NCBI RefSeq assembly: GCF_001761465.1 | Contig: NZ_CP017479.1 | Location: forward strand, 1,550,001 to 1,614,000 | Reading direction: 5' to 3' | Source: Flavobacterium gilvum | GTDB lineage: Bacteria > Bacteroidota > Bacteroidia > Flavobacteriales > Flavobacteriaceae | DNA length: 64,000 bases | In this document: positions 35,360 through 43,969 of the stretch, one piece after another | How the letters are laid out: each line of letters begins with the position of its first letter | Position numbering within the stretch: the first letter of the stretch is position 1 | The notes under the pieces: model-generated | What the model saw: the letters and a program-made list of their open reading frames with translations, nothing else | Told to the model about the DNA's origin: nothing | Databases searched by the model: none | Program-made: the position numbers and the translations under genes

Positions 35360-36121
35360 ATGCTTTACTCAAAAATAGAAGGTTCGGGGAAACCGTTACT
35401 TATAGTTCATGGTTTTCTAGGAATGTCAGACAACTGGAAAACACTTGGAACCCAGTTTGCCGCCGATGGTTATCAAGTGCATATGTTGGATTTGCGCAAT
35501 CATGGGCGCAGTTTTCATTCTGATGAATTCAGTTATGAAATTATGGTTCAGGATGTGTTTGATTATTGTCAGACAAACAATCTGGAATCTGTTGTTATTA
35601 TTGGCCATTCAATGGGCGGAAAAGTTGCTATGCTTTTGGCGACGACTTATCCCAATTTAGTAAACAAATTAGTAGTTGCCGATATAGGTCCTAAATTTTA
35701 TCCGCCGCACCATCAAGATATATTGGCAGGATTAAATGCCGTTGATTTTTCTGTTAAACCAAGTAGGAGCGAAGTTGAGGAAATCATGAAGAATGATATT
35801 CCCGACTTTGGGACGCGTCAGTTTTTGATGAAAAGTCTGTACTGGCAAGAACCGGGACAATTGGCATTTCGATTTAATTTGAATGTTTTTAATAGAAAAA
35901 TTAACGAAATAGGTAAGGAATTAGCGCCTCAACTAACTTTTGAAAAACCAACACTTTTTATTCGTGGTGGAAATTCCAATTATATTCTCGATGATGATTT
36001 TGACGGAATCAAAAAACATTTTCCATCTTCAGAAATAGCAACAATTCCAAATGCCGGGCATTGGCTTCATGCTGAAAATCCAGCAACGTTTTATGAATTA
36101 GTTGGTGCTTTTTTAAAATAA
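35360..36121 (+). CDS. Alpha/beta hydrolase (YbfF-like esterase)
   Basis: A 253-residue cytoplasmic alpha/beta hydrolase. The oxyanion strand is LLIVHGFLGMSDNW, the nucleophile elbow is GHSMGGK (Ser about residue 76), and the catalytic histidine is in PNAGHWLHAENP near the end; the acid is likely in the segment PTLFIRGGNSNYI. This resembles the YbfF group of small esterases that cleave short acyl esters or acyl-CoA. The substrate is not deducible. It is monocistronic with a repeat-rich leader. Confidence 0.88.
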   Translation: MLYSKIEGSGKPLLIVHGFLGMSDNWKTLGTQFAADGYQVHMLDLRNHGRSFHSDEFSYEIMVQDVFDYCQTNNLESVVIIGHSMGGKVAMLLATTYPNLVNKLVVADIGPKFYPPHHQDILAGLNAVDFSVKPSRSEVEEIMKNDIPDFGTRQFLMKSLYWQEPGQLAFRFNLNVFNRKINEIGKELAPQLTFEKPTLFIRGGNSNYILDDDFDGIKKHFPSSEIATIPNAGHWLHAENPATFYELVGAFLK

Positions 36122-36271
36122 TTTAACAAAGTATTTTAAATTTATTATATTTATTAAAATTTTAAATAACGAGACTGTGAAATCGCCATTAACTAAAAGT
36201 TTACGTAAGCAAATAGCAATGGGTAAAAAGGCGATAACATATGTGACTACTAACAAATAAAATTTACACCT

Positions 36272-36616
36272 ATGAATTTGATCATTAGAATTATTGTTAC
36301 GGCAGGATTGGTTTTTGGGATTGCTCATTTTTTACCCGGTGTACATGTAGCTGGACCGTTTACAGCAATGGTTGTTGCTGTCGTTTTGGCATTGCTTAAT
36401 GTTTTTATTAAGCCTATCATGGTGTTACTGACTTTGCCTTTTACAATAGTTACTTTGGGATTATTTTTATTGGTGGTAAATGGTCTAATGATATTATTAT
36501 GTACCAAAATTGTTGGCGGTTTTACTGTCGATTCGTTATGGGTAGCTATATTTTTCAGTATTATATTATCCTTGTCACAGTCTATCGTTTATTCTATCGT
36601 GGGTGGTGATAAATAG
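36272..36616 (+). CDS. Phage holin family (Phage_holin_4_2-like) membrane protein
   Basis: A 114-residue membrane protein with four hydrophobic helices. LLNVFIKPIMVLLTLPFTIVTLGLF and VNGLMI (with LTLPFTI-LGLF) are the hallmark of the PF04020 group, which is named for phage holins but is a common chromosomal membrane protein of unknown role. No phage genes are nearby. The next gene starts 27 bases later. Confidence 0.87.
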   Translation: MNLIIRIIVTAGLVFGIAHFLPGVHVAGPFTAMVVAVVLALLNVFIKPIMVLLTLPFTIVTLGLFLLVVNGLMILLCTKIVGGFTVDSLWVAIFFSIILSLSQSIVYSIVGGDK

Positions 36617-36643
36617 TTTATTAATTAATTAAAACATAAAAAT

Positions 36644-36994
36644 ATGAAATCAATAATTCTTGCTTTATCAGTATTCTTCTTTACTCTTGGATCAGTTGTG
36701 TCTGCTCAAACAACTGCGGTTCCTCCCAAAAAAGAAGTTCAAAAAGCAATATATACATGTCCAATGCACCCAAAAGAAATCAGTGACAAAAAAGGGAAAT
36801 GCAGCAAGTGTGGAATGGATTTAGTAATAAAAGCAACAGTTCAAAAGCAAGGTACTGATGTAAAAAGTACTCCAGCAGTGACAGCTCCAAAAAGCAAATA
36901 TGTTTGTACGATGGACGGTGCAACATCTGATAAACCTGGAAAATGTCCAAAATGTGGTATGGCGATGACCGAAAGGAAGACAGAGAAAAAATAA
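36644..36994 (+). CDS. Secreted protein with two heavy-metal-binding (HMBD) modules
   Basis: A 116-residue protein with a signal peptide (ending SVVSAQ at about residue 21) and two copies of the small heavy-metal-binding domain: YTCPMHPKEISDKKGKCSK (about 39-57, followed by CGMDL) and YVCTMDGATSDKPGKCPKC (about 89-107, followed by GMAM). The first keeps the Cys-Pro-Met-His core; the second has lost the histidine (CTMDGA). Such modules bind copper or silver and are often fused to copper pumps; here they stand alone in the periplasm. Confidence 0.88.
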   Translation: MKSIILALSVFFFTLGSVVSAQTTAVPPKKEVQKAIYTCPMHPKEISDKKGKCSKCGMDLVIKATVQKQGTDVKSTPAVTAPKSKYVCTMDGATSDKPGKCPKCGMAMTERKTEKK

Positions 36995-37019
36995 ATAAAA
37001 AACGAAATATTGTATTTTT

Positions 37020-37047
37020 AACAGCCTTTTTATAAGGCTGTTTTTTT
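37020..37047 (+). terminator. Terminator after the HMBD gene
   Basis: Stem AACAGCC/GGCTGTT with a short T/A loop, followed by seven T. Confidence 0.85.
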
Positions 37048-37124
37048 GTTTGGAATAGGGAATGCGATTAAAATAAATAGTAGTTGAATTTGATGTTATT
37101 TGTAGATTTGAAAAAAATATTGTT

Positions 37125-37946
37125 ATGATGGAACTTTCGGAAATCTGGATTTATCCGATAAAATCGTTAGGAGGTATTTCGTTGAAAGAAGCCCGAGTAA
37201 CTGACCGTGGTTTGGAATTGGACAGAAGATGGCTGCTGGTGAATGATAATGGTCTTTTCTTGTCACAACGTGAATATCCTGAGTTGTCTCTATTTCGCCC
37301 GGAAATTGTGGGTGATTTCTTGAGAGTTACTCATAGGGAATTGTTGGATTCGATTGATATTCCGCTTCAGCCTATTGTTTTGAATACAAGCTCTAAGTTT
37401 GAAGTTACGGTTTGGGATGATACAATTGATGCTTTTGAAGTTAGTCCAAAGGCAAACGAGTGGTTTACAAAGTTGCTTGGGTTTTCTGTGCGATTAGTGT
37501 ATATGCCTGATGAAAGCGAAAGAAAAGTAGATCCGGATTATGCAATTACGGGTGACGAAATTACTTCTTTTTCGGATGCTTATCCTTTTTTGATTATTGG
37601 GCAATCTTCCTTGGATGATTTGAATGGGAGACTGGAAGTTAAGGTTTCAATGAATCGATTTCGACCCAATTTTGTTTTTACCAATGGAGAAGCCTTCGAA
37701 GAGGAGACCTGGAGGGAGTTTAGAATTGGGAATGTACCTTTCGTTGGAGTGAAGCCTTGTGCCCGCTGTGTGATGACAACTATAGATCAGGAAAAAGGTA
37801 TTGTTTCTGGAAAAGATCCGTTGAAAACCTTGTCTCAATTTAGGAATTTTGGAAACAAAGTGCTTTTTGGTGAAAATTTAATCGGACTAGGAATAGGGAC
37901 TGTAGCGGTGGGAGATATGGTTAGGGTTTTGAGTTTCAAAAAATAA
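37125..37946 (+). CDS. MOSC domain protein (molybdenum-cofactor sulfurase-like)
   Basis: A 273-residue protein with the MOSC N-terminal beta-barrel (ELSEIWIYPIKSLGGISLKEA) and the MOSC domain, whose conserved cysteine lies in VKPCARCVMTTID; the motif RFRPNFVF precedes it. This is the YcbX/mARC-like arrangement, where the cysteine can bind molybdenum cofactor and the protein reduces N-hydroxylated compounds. No ferredoxin domain is fused. Start is the first of two consecutive ATGs (37125 or 37128). The gene ends before a repeat-rich spacer. Confidence 0.9.
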   Translation: MMELSEIWIYPIKSLGGISLKEARVTDRGLELDRRWLLVNDNGLFLSQREYPELSLFRPEIVGDFLRVTHRELLDSIDIPLQPIVLNTSSKFEVTVWDDTIDAFEVSPKANEWFTKLLGFSVRLVYMPDESERKVDPDYAITGDEITSFSDAYPFLIIGQSSLDDLNGRLEVKVSMNRFRPNFVFTNGEAFEEETWREFRIGNVPFVGVKPCARCVMTTIDQEKGIVSGKDPLKTLSQFRNFGNKVLFGENLIGLGIGTVAVGDMVRVLSFKK

Positions 37947-37979
37947 CCTGAAGTATTATTTAAACCCAAGCGAAATAGG

Positions 37980-38145
37980 CTACAAATTACACGAATTTGC
38001 ACAAATTTTAAAAATGTAAGTATCAAAAAAATCTGTGACAATCCGTTTAATCCGTTCAATCTGTGGCCTATCTTCGGTATATAGGCAACATAGCGGACAA
38101 GCATATTAATTTAAAAATCTGCGAAGATCTGCGAAATCTGAGTGG
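37980..38145. repeat. Spacer made of Bacteroidota intergenic repeat sequence
   Basis: The 308-base gap after the MOSC gene contains no ORF of note. It holds repeat-like phrases: ACACGAATTTGCACAAATTT, ATCCGTTTAATCCGTTCAAT followed by CTGTGGC, and AAATCTGCGAAGATCTGCGA followed by AATCTGAG. These read as fragments of the oligonucleotide repeats I have often seen between flavobacterial genes. Confidence 0.5.
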
Positions 38146-38193
38146 GAAAAATTAATAAAATCCTAATGCTGATTCTGGGTTAAAAATAAAAAT

Positions 38194-38228
38194 ATCCTTT
38201 GAGTTTTGGTTCAAAGGATGTTTTTTTT
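38194..38228. terminator. Terminator between MOSC and SRPBCC genes
   Basis: A 9-bp stem ATCCTTTGA/TCAAAGGAT with an eight-base loop, followed by G and eight T on the plus strand. It serves the MOSC gene; the convergent SRPBCC gene may also use it. Confidence 0.8.
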
Positions 38229-38254
38229 ATTTTTATTTACAAAAGCTCTTTAGA

Positions 38255-38785
38255 TTATTTTTCTAATATCTTTTTCAGATTGTCCAGGTTTTTGTTTTCG
38301 GCTTCGCTAATGTATTTTTCTCCCATGAAGTTCATTAAGTTCATAGGGTAGGAGGAATGTCCGTAAAACTCAGCAGTAATTTTGGTCTGGTTTTCAGAAA
38401 CGGATTCTAATAATGTACTTGCTTTAGCCTCGCTTTTCATTGGTCGTTCAAAATGCAAATCGACATCGATTCGCTCTTCAGAAATAGCTGTAATTTGCTG
38501 AGAACCTGCGCCAACGTTGTCATCTTTGCTATCCCAAGAAGCCTTGAAACCAGTTGTTCCGTCAACTCCTTCGTATTTCATATTTACATTTGGATCTTGC
38601 ATTACCCAAACGCTGTAGTCTTCTTGGTTTTTCACCAATTTAACATAATCGAAAACCTCTTTTCTTGGTTTATCAATCGTTGTTGAAACCGAAACCGTAT
38701 AATCGTTTGGAATGAAAAGTGCCACAAGTAATAGCAACGCAATAATTCCAACTATTCCTAAACCTATAAATTTAAGTATCCTCAT
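38255..38785 (-). CDS. SRPBCC family protein with membrane anchor
   Basis: A 176-residue protein: residues 5-25 form one membrane helix, and the rest is a START/Bet v1-like SRPBCC domain (VSVSTTIDKPRKEVFDYV, and the end of the fold LMNFMGEKYISEAENKNLDNLKKILEK in segments LMNFMGEKYI and NLDNLKKIL). Such folds bind hydrophobic ligands; the ligand here is unknown. It is 9 bases downstream of a VOC-family gene, forming a two-gene unit. Confidence 0.85.
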   Translation of the reverse strand: MRILKFIGLGIVGIIALLLLVALFIPNDYTVSVSTTIDKPRKEVFDYVKLVKNQEDYSVWVMQDPNVNMKYEGVDGTTGFKASWDSKDDNVGAGSQQITAISEERIDVDLHFERPMKSEAKASTLLESVSENQTKITAEFYGHSSYPMNLMNFMGEKYISEAENKNLDNLKKILEK

Positions 38786-38794
38786 AAGATTTAA

Positions 38795-39229
38795 TTATTT
38801 GTTTGGATTTTCATCAAAATTAACCATCCAGTTTATTCCGAATTTATCTTTAAACATTCCGAAATATGCGCCCCAAAAGGTTTTATTCATTGGCATTTCG
38901 ACCTTGCCACCGGCTGAAAGGCCGTTAAAAAGTCTATCGGCTTCGTCTGTGCTTTCGGTGTTAATTGAAATAGAAAAATTTCCCCCAAAGCTAACATCCC
39001 CAAATTTTGGATGAGTGTCACTTCCCATTAAAATAGTATCTCCAATTGGTAGTGAAACGTGCATGATTCTGTTTTGTTCTGCTTCAGAAAGTGCTTGATC
39101 ACCTTCTTCTGCCGGTGCGTCTTTAAATTTTCCGATATACGGAAATTCGCCCCCGAAAACTGATTGATAAAACAAAAATGCTTCTTCGCAGTTTCCATTA
39201 AAAAGTAAATACGGATTGATTGCTGCCAT
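38795..39229 (-). CDS. VOC (glyoxalase-like, PhnB/YxjI-type) protein
   Basis: A 144-residue vicinal-oxygen-chelate fold protein, opening with INPYLLFNGNCEEAFLFYQS and including HVSLPIGDTILMGSD and WGAYFGMFKDKFGINWMVN. This is the PhnB-like subgroup, whose members are frequent, small and mostly of unknown reaction; the family name demethylubiquinone-type 3-methyltransferase is sometimes applied without evidence. It is followed by the SRPBCC gene. Confidence 0.87.
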   Translation of the reverse strand: MAAINPYLLFNGNCEEAFLFYQSVFGGEFPYIGKFKDAPAEEGDQALSEAEQNRIMHVSLPIGDTILMGSDTHPKFGDVSFGGNFSISINTESTDEADRLFNGLSAGGKVEMPMNKTFWGAYFGMFKDKFGINWMVNFDENPNK

Positions 39230-39330
39230 AATTTTTAAAAATTAGATTGTTTTTTTTGAGTTACTAAGATTCTAAGTTACTAAGATTTTAGGAGATTATT
39301 TTTATTAAAGTTTAAAAACATATCGAAAAC

Positions 39331-39359
39331 GTAGAGACGTTGCATTGCAACGTCTCTAC
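39331..39359. repeat. Perfect 13-bp palindrome overlapping a stop codon
   Basis: GTAGAGACGTTGC, the loop ATT, and GCAACGTCTCTAC form a perfect hairpin. The right arm contains the TAG stop of the SRPBCC/AHSA1 gene on the minus strand. It lacks a long T-run and its sequence resembles mobile palindromic repeats, though it can also act as a terminator. Confidence 0.75.
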
Positions 39360-39760
39360 AGTTGTTCAACGTGTTTTTTGAAATTATCCAAAATTGCCTG
39401 CCATCCGGCTTGCTGCATTTCTTCGGGATTTACTGTTTCTGGATCAAATTTTTCGATAATTTCAACGCCATTTGGGATTGTTGTAAAACTTATTTCAACC
39501 TTTCTTCCGTCGGGCATTACATATTTGATGGTTTTATTTTGTTCAACCAAAGTATATTCGCCTACAAAATCAAAACTCATTGTCCCGTCCTTTGAAGCCA
39601 TAGTCGATTTAAATTTTCCTCCTGTGCGCAAATCATTTTCAGCATAGGGTGTGTGCCAATCATCAGAGGCATTATTCCATTTGGTAATATGTTCTGGGCT
39701 TGTCCAGCATTCCCAGACTTTGTCAATTGAGGCATTAACTTTATTCTGTACTGTTATCAT
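39356..39760 (-). CDS. SRPBCC family protein (AHSA1-like)
   Basis: A 134-residue Bet v1/AHSA1-type fold: VQNKVNASIDKVWECWTSPEH at the start (without the last residue 20 characters fit as VQNKVNASIDKVWECWTSPE), a central GGKFKSTMASKDGTMSFDF, and the C-terminal helix EEMQQAGWQAILDNFKKHV. Members include activators of Hsp90 ATPase and many small ligand-binding proteins; function here is unknown. The stop codon lies within the palindrome at 39331-39359. Confidence 0.87.
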   Translation of the reverse strand: MITVQNKVNASIDKVWECWTSPEHITKWNNASDDWHTPYAENDLRTGGKFKSTMASKDGTMSFDFVGEYTLVEQNKTIKYVMPDGRKVEISFTTIPNGVEIIEKFDPETVNPEEMQQAGWQAILDNFKKHVEQL

Positions 39761-39911
39761 AATTGTTTTTATTTGTCTAAAAATGTATTTAAAAATATAA
39801 TTCTGTGAAAATTTGTGGTTATTGTTTAGTCAAGGTGAAAAAAAAATGAGTTTCATTTTTATATAAAATTACAAATAATCTTAAATGAAATTCGTTTTAA
39901 GATATAAAAAA

Positions 39912-39941
39912 AAAACCTGCTTCAATGTTGAAACAGGTTTT
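39912..39941 (-). terminator. Terminator of clpX
   Basis: AAAACCTG-CTTCA paired with TTGAA-CAGGTTTT (one bulge) and, on the minus strand, a run of about ten A/T after the stem. Confidence 0.75.
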
Positions 39942-39963
39942 ATAATTGTTTGATTATCAAAAA

Positions 39964-41196
39964 TTAAGAAGCGATTTCCAGACGTTTCAATAAGTTTTTG
40001 TTCAATGTTACTTTGGCGTATTCCATGTCGATTTCCAGTTTTTTATCATCAGAACTTGGTAATTCGTACATTGCATCGGTAAGGATAGCTTCGCAAAGAG
40101 AACGCAATCCACGAGCGCCTAATTTATATTCCAAAGCTTTCTCCACAATAAAATCAAGTGCTTCGTCCGTAATGGTAAAATCCACTTCGTCCATCAAAAA
40201 CAGTTTTTGATATTGTTTGATTAAAGCATTTTTTGGCTGGGTCAAAATGGCACGCAAGGTTTCTCTGTCCAAAGGATCCATGTGTGTCAACACTGGTAAA
40301 CGACCAATGATTTCAGGGATTAACCCAAAATCCTTGATGTCTTTAGGAATGATGTATTGTAACAGATTGTCTTTGTCAATATTATCTGCATTTTTGGATG
40401 TTGAATAACCTACAGCCTGACGGTTCAGACGTTTTGAAATAATTCGCTCCACTCCGTCAAAAGCCCCACCGGCAATAAACAAAATATTCTGCGTGTTTAC
40501 TTCAACAAATTTTTGGTCTGGATGCTTGCGACCTCCTTTTGGGGGTACATTCACAACTGTTCCTTCCAATAATTTTAATAAAGCCTGTTGTACGCCTTCT
40601 CCCGAAACATCTCGAGTTATGGATGGGTTGTCGCTTTTGCGGGCAATTTTATCAATTTCATCAATAAAAACGATTCCTCTTTCGGCTTTGGTTACATCAT
40701 AATCGGCGGCTTGCAAAAGGCGGGTCAAAATACTTTCGACATCTTCTCCTACATAACCGGCTTCTGTCAGTACTGTTGCATCAACAATAGCAAGAGGCAC
40801 ATCAAGCATTTTGGCAATCGTTTTGGCTACCAAAGTTTTTCCTGTTCCGGTTTGTCCAACCATGATGATGTTGCTTTTTTCAATTTCTACCTCATCGTCC
40901 AATTGCTGTTGCATCAAACGTTTGTAGTGGTTGTAAACCGCAACCGACATTACTTTTTTGGTTTGTTCTTGACCAATAACATATTGATCCAAAAAGGCCC
41001 TTATTTCTTTAGGCTTTTTCAAAATCAAATCGCCAACTAGCTTAGAGCTTCGGTTTGTTTTTAGTTCTTCCAGAACAATTCCATGAGCTTGTTCGATGCA
41101 TTTGTCACAAATGTGAGCATCGATTCCCGCAATCAATAAATTGGTTTCCGGTTTTTTCCTTCCGCAGAAAGAGCATTGTAATACTTGTTTTGCCAT
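39964..41196 (-). CDS. clpX: ATP-dependent protease ATP-binding subunit ClpX
   Basis: ClpX is the AAA+ unfoldase that feeds proteins to ClpP. The 410-residue sequence has the N-terminal zinc finger (C8, C11, C30 and C33 in QCSFCGRKK and HICDKCIEQ), Walker A GQTGTGKT (about 113-120), Walker [12 protein letters not shown], and the sensor 2/C-terminal region [19 protein letters not shown]. It follows clpP on the same strand, separated by an 89-base spacer of repeat-like sequence. A terminator follows it. Confidence 0.97.
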   Translation of the reverse strand: MAKQVLQCSFCGRKKPETNLLIAGIDAHICDKCIEQAHGIVLEELKTNRSSKLVGDLILKKPKEIRAFLDQYVIGQEQTKKVMSVAVYNHYKRLMQQQLDDEVEIEKSNIIMVGQTGTGKTLVAKTIAKMLDVPLAIVDATVLTEAGYVGEDVESILTRLLQAADYDVTKAERGIVFIDEIDKIARKSDNPSITRDVSGEGVQQALLKLLEGTVVNVPPKGGRKHPDQKFVEVNTQNILFIAGGAFDGVERIISKRLNRQAVGYSTSKNADNIDKDNLLQYIIPKDIKDFGLIPEIIGRLPVLTHMDPLDRETLRAILTQPKNALIKQYQKLFLMDEVDFTITDEALDFIVEKALEYKLGARGLRSLCEAILTDAMYELPSSDDKKLEIDMEYAKVTLNKNLLKRLEIAS

Positions 41197-41207
41197 CTTT
41201 TTTTTAG

Positions 41208-41282
41208 TGGTCAGTAGTCAGTGTTTAGTGATCAGTATTTCGTTTCTAAAACTGAATACTAAAAAACTGAACACTGGATACT
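41208..41282. repeat. clpP-clpX spacer of GTCAGT/ACTGA simple repeats
   Basis: Almost the whole spacer consists of related short units: GTGGTCAGTAGTCAGTG, AGTGATCAGTA, ACTGAATACT, ACTGAACACTGGATACT. On the minus strand these lie upstream of the clpX ATG. Confidence 0.6.
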
Positions 41283-41285
41283 AAT

Positions 41286-41960
41286 TTAACTTCTTCTCAA
41301 CACTTCATCAATCATTCCGTATTCTTTGGCTTCGTCTGCAATCATCCAATAATCGCGTTCGCTATCGGCGTATACTTTATCAAAAGATTGTCCCGAATGA
41401 TGCGAAATGATTCGGTACAACTCATCTTTCAGTTTCAGCATTTCGCGTAAATTGATTTCCATATCCGATGCAACACCTTGTGCTCCTCCTGATGGCTGGT
41501 GAATCATCACGCGTGAATGTGGTAAAGCTGAACGTTTTCCCGCAACTCCCGCACACAAAAGAACAGCTCCCATTGAGGCGGCCATCCCGGTACAAATTGT
41601 AGCTACATCAGGTTTGATGTATTGCATTGTGTCATAAATTCCTAAACCGGCATAAACACTTCCTCCAGGCGAATTCAGATAAATTTGAATGTCTTTGGAA
41701 GCATCGGCGCTTTCAAGGAATAATAATTGAGCCTGAACGATGTTTGCAATCTGATCGTCAATTCCTGTGCCTAAGAAAATAATTCTGTCCATCATTAATC
41801 TCGAAAACACATCTAATTGAGAAATGTTTAACTGACGCTCTTCAATAATGTAAGGAGTCATGTTTTTTGGGTTCATCGCAGCTACTATTTTGTCATAGTA
41901 CATTGCATTTACGCCTTGACCCTTAATCGCAAATTTTTTGAATTCTTTTCCGTAGTCCAT
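41286..41960 (-). CDS. clpP: ATP-dependent Clp protease proteolytic subunit
   Basis: ClpP is the serine protease chamber of the ClpXP complex. The catalytic serine is S129 in TGMAASMGAV and the histidine is H154 in RVMIHQPSG; the aspartate follows in the C-terminal third. Length (224 residues) includes an N-terminal stretch with QGVNAMYYDK before PYIIEERQLNI. It precedes clpX and follows tig on the minus strand, the standard tig-clpP-clpX order. Confidence 0.97.
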   Translation of the reverse strand: MDYGKEFKKFAIKGQGVNAMYYDKIVAAMNPKNMTPYIIEERQLNISQLDVFSRLMMDRIIFLGTGIDDQIANIVQAQLLFLESADASKDIQIYLNSPGGSVYAGLGIYDTMQYIKPDVATICTGMAASMGAVLLCAGVAGKRSALPHSRVMIHQPSGGAQGVASDMEINLREMLKLKDELYRIISHHSGQSFDKVYADSERDYWMIADEAKEYGMIDEVLRRS

Positions 41961-42371
41961 TTATATAAGTTTAAAAGGTTGAATGTCTAAAGTTTGAAAG
42001 TAATTACAGATAAGGCAAAGACCATACCTCTTTACAAATTATGTCAATGTGTCTTATTTTAGCCCAGATAGTAGTGAAAAGTTTTTGAAATGGCTGACTA
42101 TTTTTTGTTGGTAAAAAAAAGCGACCAGCGGAAGCTCTTTTTTTGCCTTACAAAAAAAGGCGGCAATGAAAAAACTTGAAACGAATAGCTGGAATAGCTC
42201 CTGAAAATAATTCAGAATACATTCAAACAAAAGAGCGCCAAAAATTTTTTTCTGACGCTCAAATATAACTATTTTTTATTGTTTTGCATTTGCAATAAAG
42301 TCATAAAGTTCAAATGTTTTTCGGTTTTTATAACTTTTGACTTTCCAACTTTTGACTTTTATAGACTCAAT
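41961..42371. other. 411-base spacer between clpP and tig
   Basis: No convincing gene. On the minus strand, tig is followed by repeats of AAAGTCAAAAGTT (about 42330-42360), then a GAGCG/CGCTC hairpin with an A/T core at 42233-42260, then a TTTTTTTG/CAAAAAAA inverted repeat at 42137-42157, then ATTCAACCTTTTAAACT simple sequence just before the clpP ATG. The phrase AGCGGAAGCTCTTTTTTTGC resembles degenerate repeat DNA. A tig terminator and the clpP promoter probably lie here. Confidence 0.5.
42233..42260 (-). terminator. Terminator-like hairpin downstream of tig
   Basis: GAGCG and CGCTC flank an A-run and T-run; on the minus strand the hairpin is followed by TTTTG, so it can end the tig transcript. 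Confidence 0.5.
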
Positions 42372-43697
42372 TTATTCTCCGTAAGAAGCTGCAATAAATT
42401 CTTCGTAAGTTACTTCTTTGGTTGTTGGATTCGCTTTTTCCTTGAATAAATCAAGTAATTTGGCTGCAACCACCTGGTCAGAAAGTCTTTTTACTTCTTC
42501 TTGGTTTGATAATACTCTTGCTACAATTTTTTGTACTTCTTCGTCTGAAGCGTTGGCTTGACCGAATTGAGCCATTTGTTGTTTGATTGCATTTGTTGTA
42601 AACGCTTTCAAATCTTCAAAAGTAATTTGGATATTACTTGTAGCCATTGCTTTTCCTTCGATTAATTGGAAACGCAATCCTTTTTCAGAACGAGTATATT
42701 CAGCGGCTGCTTCTTCTGGAGTCATTTTTTTCTCTCCGGCAGTTTGCAACCATTTGATTAAGAATTCAGTCGGTAGTTCGAATTTGGTGTTCTCAATTAA
42801 AAATTCTTGAACATCAAACAATAGTTTTTGATCGGCTTGTTGAGCAAATTGAGCTTCGGCATCTTCTTTGATTTTAGCTTTCAATTCATCCAATGAAGCT
42901 ACTTTTCCTTCTCCAAACAATTTGTCGAACAATTCTTGGTTCAATTCAGCTGGTTCAGAAACTGTAATTCCTTCGATTGTGAAATCTACATCAGCAGCCA
43001 AAGTGTGAACTACATCGTGACCAACTTTCAAATAATCCATCAATTGGTGGTCGTCTTCAAATAATCCTTTTGTGTTTACAGTAACAACATCACCAACTTT
43101 TTTACCGATAAATTTATCAGCTGTTGCTTTATCTTTGAAAACAGATAATGAAATAGTTGTAGTGTTTCCAATTCCTTCTGCTTCATTTGTAAAAATACCT
43201 TTCAAATCAGCTCCTTCAACTACTACGTCTTGAGGAATTGCAGTTCCAAATTGTTTTTGGATACGCTCTACCTGACCGTCAATTAATTTATCATCGGCAG
43301 TAACGATGTATTTTACGATATCGTTTTTAGCTTCCAAATCGATTTCAAAATTTGGTACCAAACCAATTTCGAATTCGAAAACCAATTCTTCAGCATCCCA
43401 GTTAAGTTCAGAGTTTGCTTTAGGAAGTGGAGTTCCTAAAAGATGTAATCTTTCAGATTGAATATAACGTTCTAATGCTAGGTCAACTACTTTTTTAACT
43501 TCTTCTTGTTTGATAGCTTTACCGTATTGTTTTTCAACAAGCTCTTTTGGTACTTGTCCTTTTCTAAAACCTTTCACTTGCGCCAAAGGCATTTTTTCGT
43601 TTATTCTTTTTGCAATCTGTCCTTTGTAATCCATGTGAACAACTGTCATTACAATTGTTTCATTCACAGCATTTATCGCTACTCTTTTAATATCCAT
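42372..43697 (-). CDS. tig: Trigger factor
   Basis: Trigger factor is the ribosome-bound chaperone and prolyl isomerase that receives nascent chains. The 441-residue protein has the ribosome-binding N-domain (VKGFRKGQVPKELVEKQYG, where the family's signature is GFRKGKVP), a PPIase-like middle domain (about 150-240, with VVEGADLKGIF and KVGDVVTVNTKG) and a long helical C-domain. In flavobacteria the FKBP domain is often degenerate, so its isomerase activity is uncertain. It is the first gene of the tig-clpP-clpX group. Confidence 0.95.
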   Translation of the reverse strand: MDIKRVAINAVNETIVMTVVHMDYKGQIAKRINEKMPLAQVKGFRKGQVPKELVEKQYGKAIKQEEVKKVVDLALERYIQSERLHLLGTPLPKANSELNWDAEELVFEFEIGLVPNFEIDLEAKNDIVKYIVTADDKLIDGQVERIQKQFGTAIPQDVVVEGADLKGIFTNEAEGIGNTTTISLSVFKDKATADKFIGKKVGDVVTVNTKGLFEDDHQLMDYLKVGHDVVHTLAADVDFTIEGITVSEPAELNQELFDKLFGEGKVASLDELKAKIKEDAEAQFAQQADQKLLFDVQEFLIENTKFELPTEFLIKWLQTAGEKKMTPEEAAAEYTRSEKGLRFQLIEGKAMATSNIQITFEDLKAFTTNAIKQQMAQFGQANASDEEVQKIVARVLSNQEEVKRLSDQVVAAKLLDLFKEKANPTTKEVTYEEFIAASYGE

Positions 43698-43731
43698 CTT
43701 CTTCTTTAATTTACATTATAAAATTGGGTTG

Positions 43732-43759
43732 CAAAATTATGAAATTTTTGTAACCCAAA
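43732..43759 (-). promoter_or_regulatory. Promoter of tig
   Basis: Minus-strand TTTG at 43759-43756, then 16 bases, then TAATTTTG at 43739-43732, matching TTG/TAnnTTTG; the ATG follows 34 bases later. The rest of the 308-base gap 43698-44005 shows no gene. Confidence 0.55.
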
Positions 43760-43969
43760 CAAGTATTTTGTGTCGAACCTTTTGGATTGAATTTTAGATA
43801 ATTATTTGTCAAAAAAGAAGCTCTAAAAGGTATGTTAATTGAGTAAATAACGTGTAATGAAAACAGATTGATTTACGGTTTGTGTTGTTTTAAAATTCAT
43901 AAATCACGTCTTCTGCTCATCTGTACTTCTTTTATCGGATAAAAACATCACAGGAAATTTCATTAATCA

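Noticed and set aside
36272..36616. Prophage remnant suggested by the holin-family name
   Set aside because: PF04020-type proteins are ordinary chromosomal membrane proteins and no phage structural, lysis or integrase genes are nearby.
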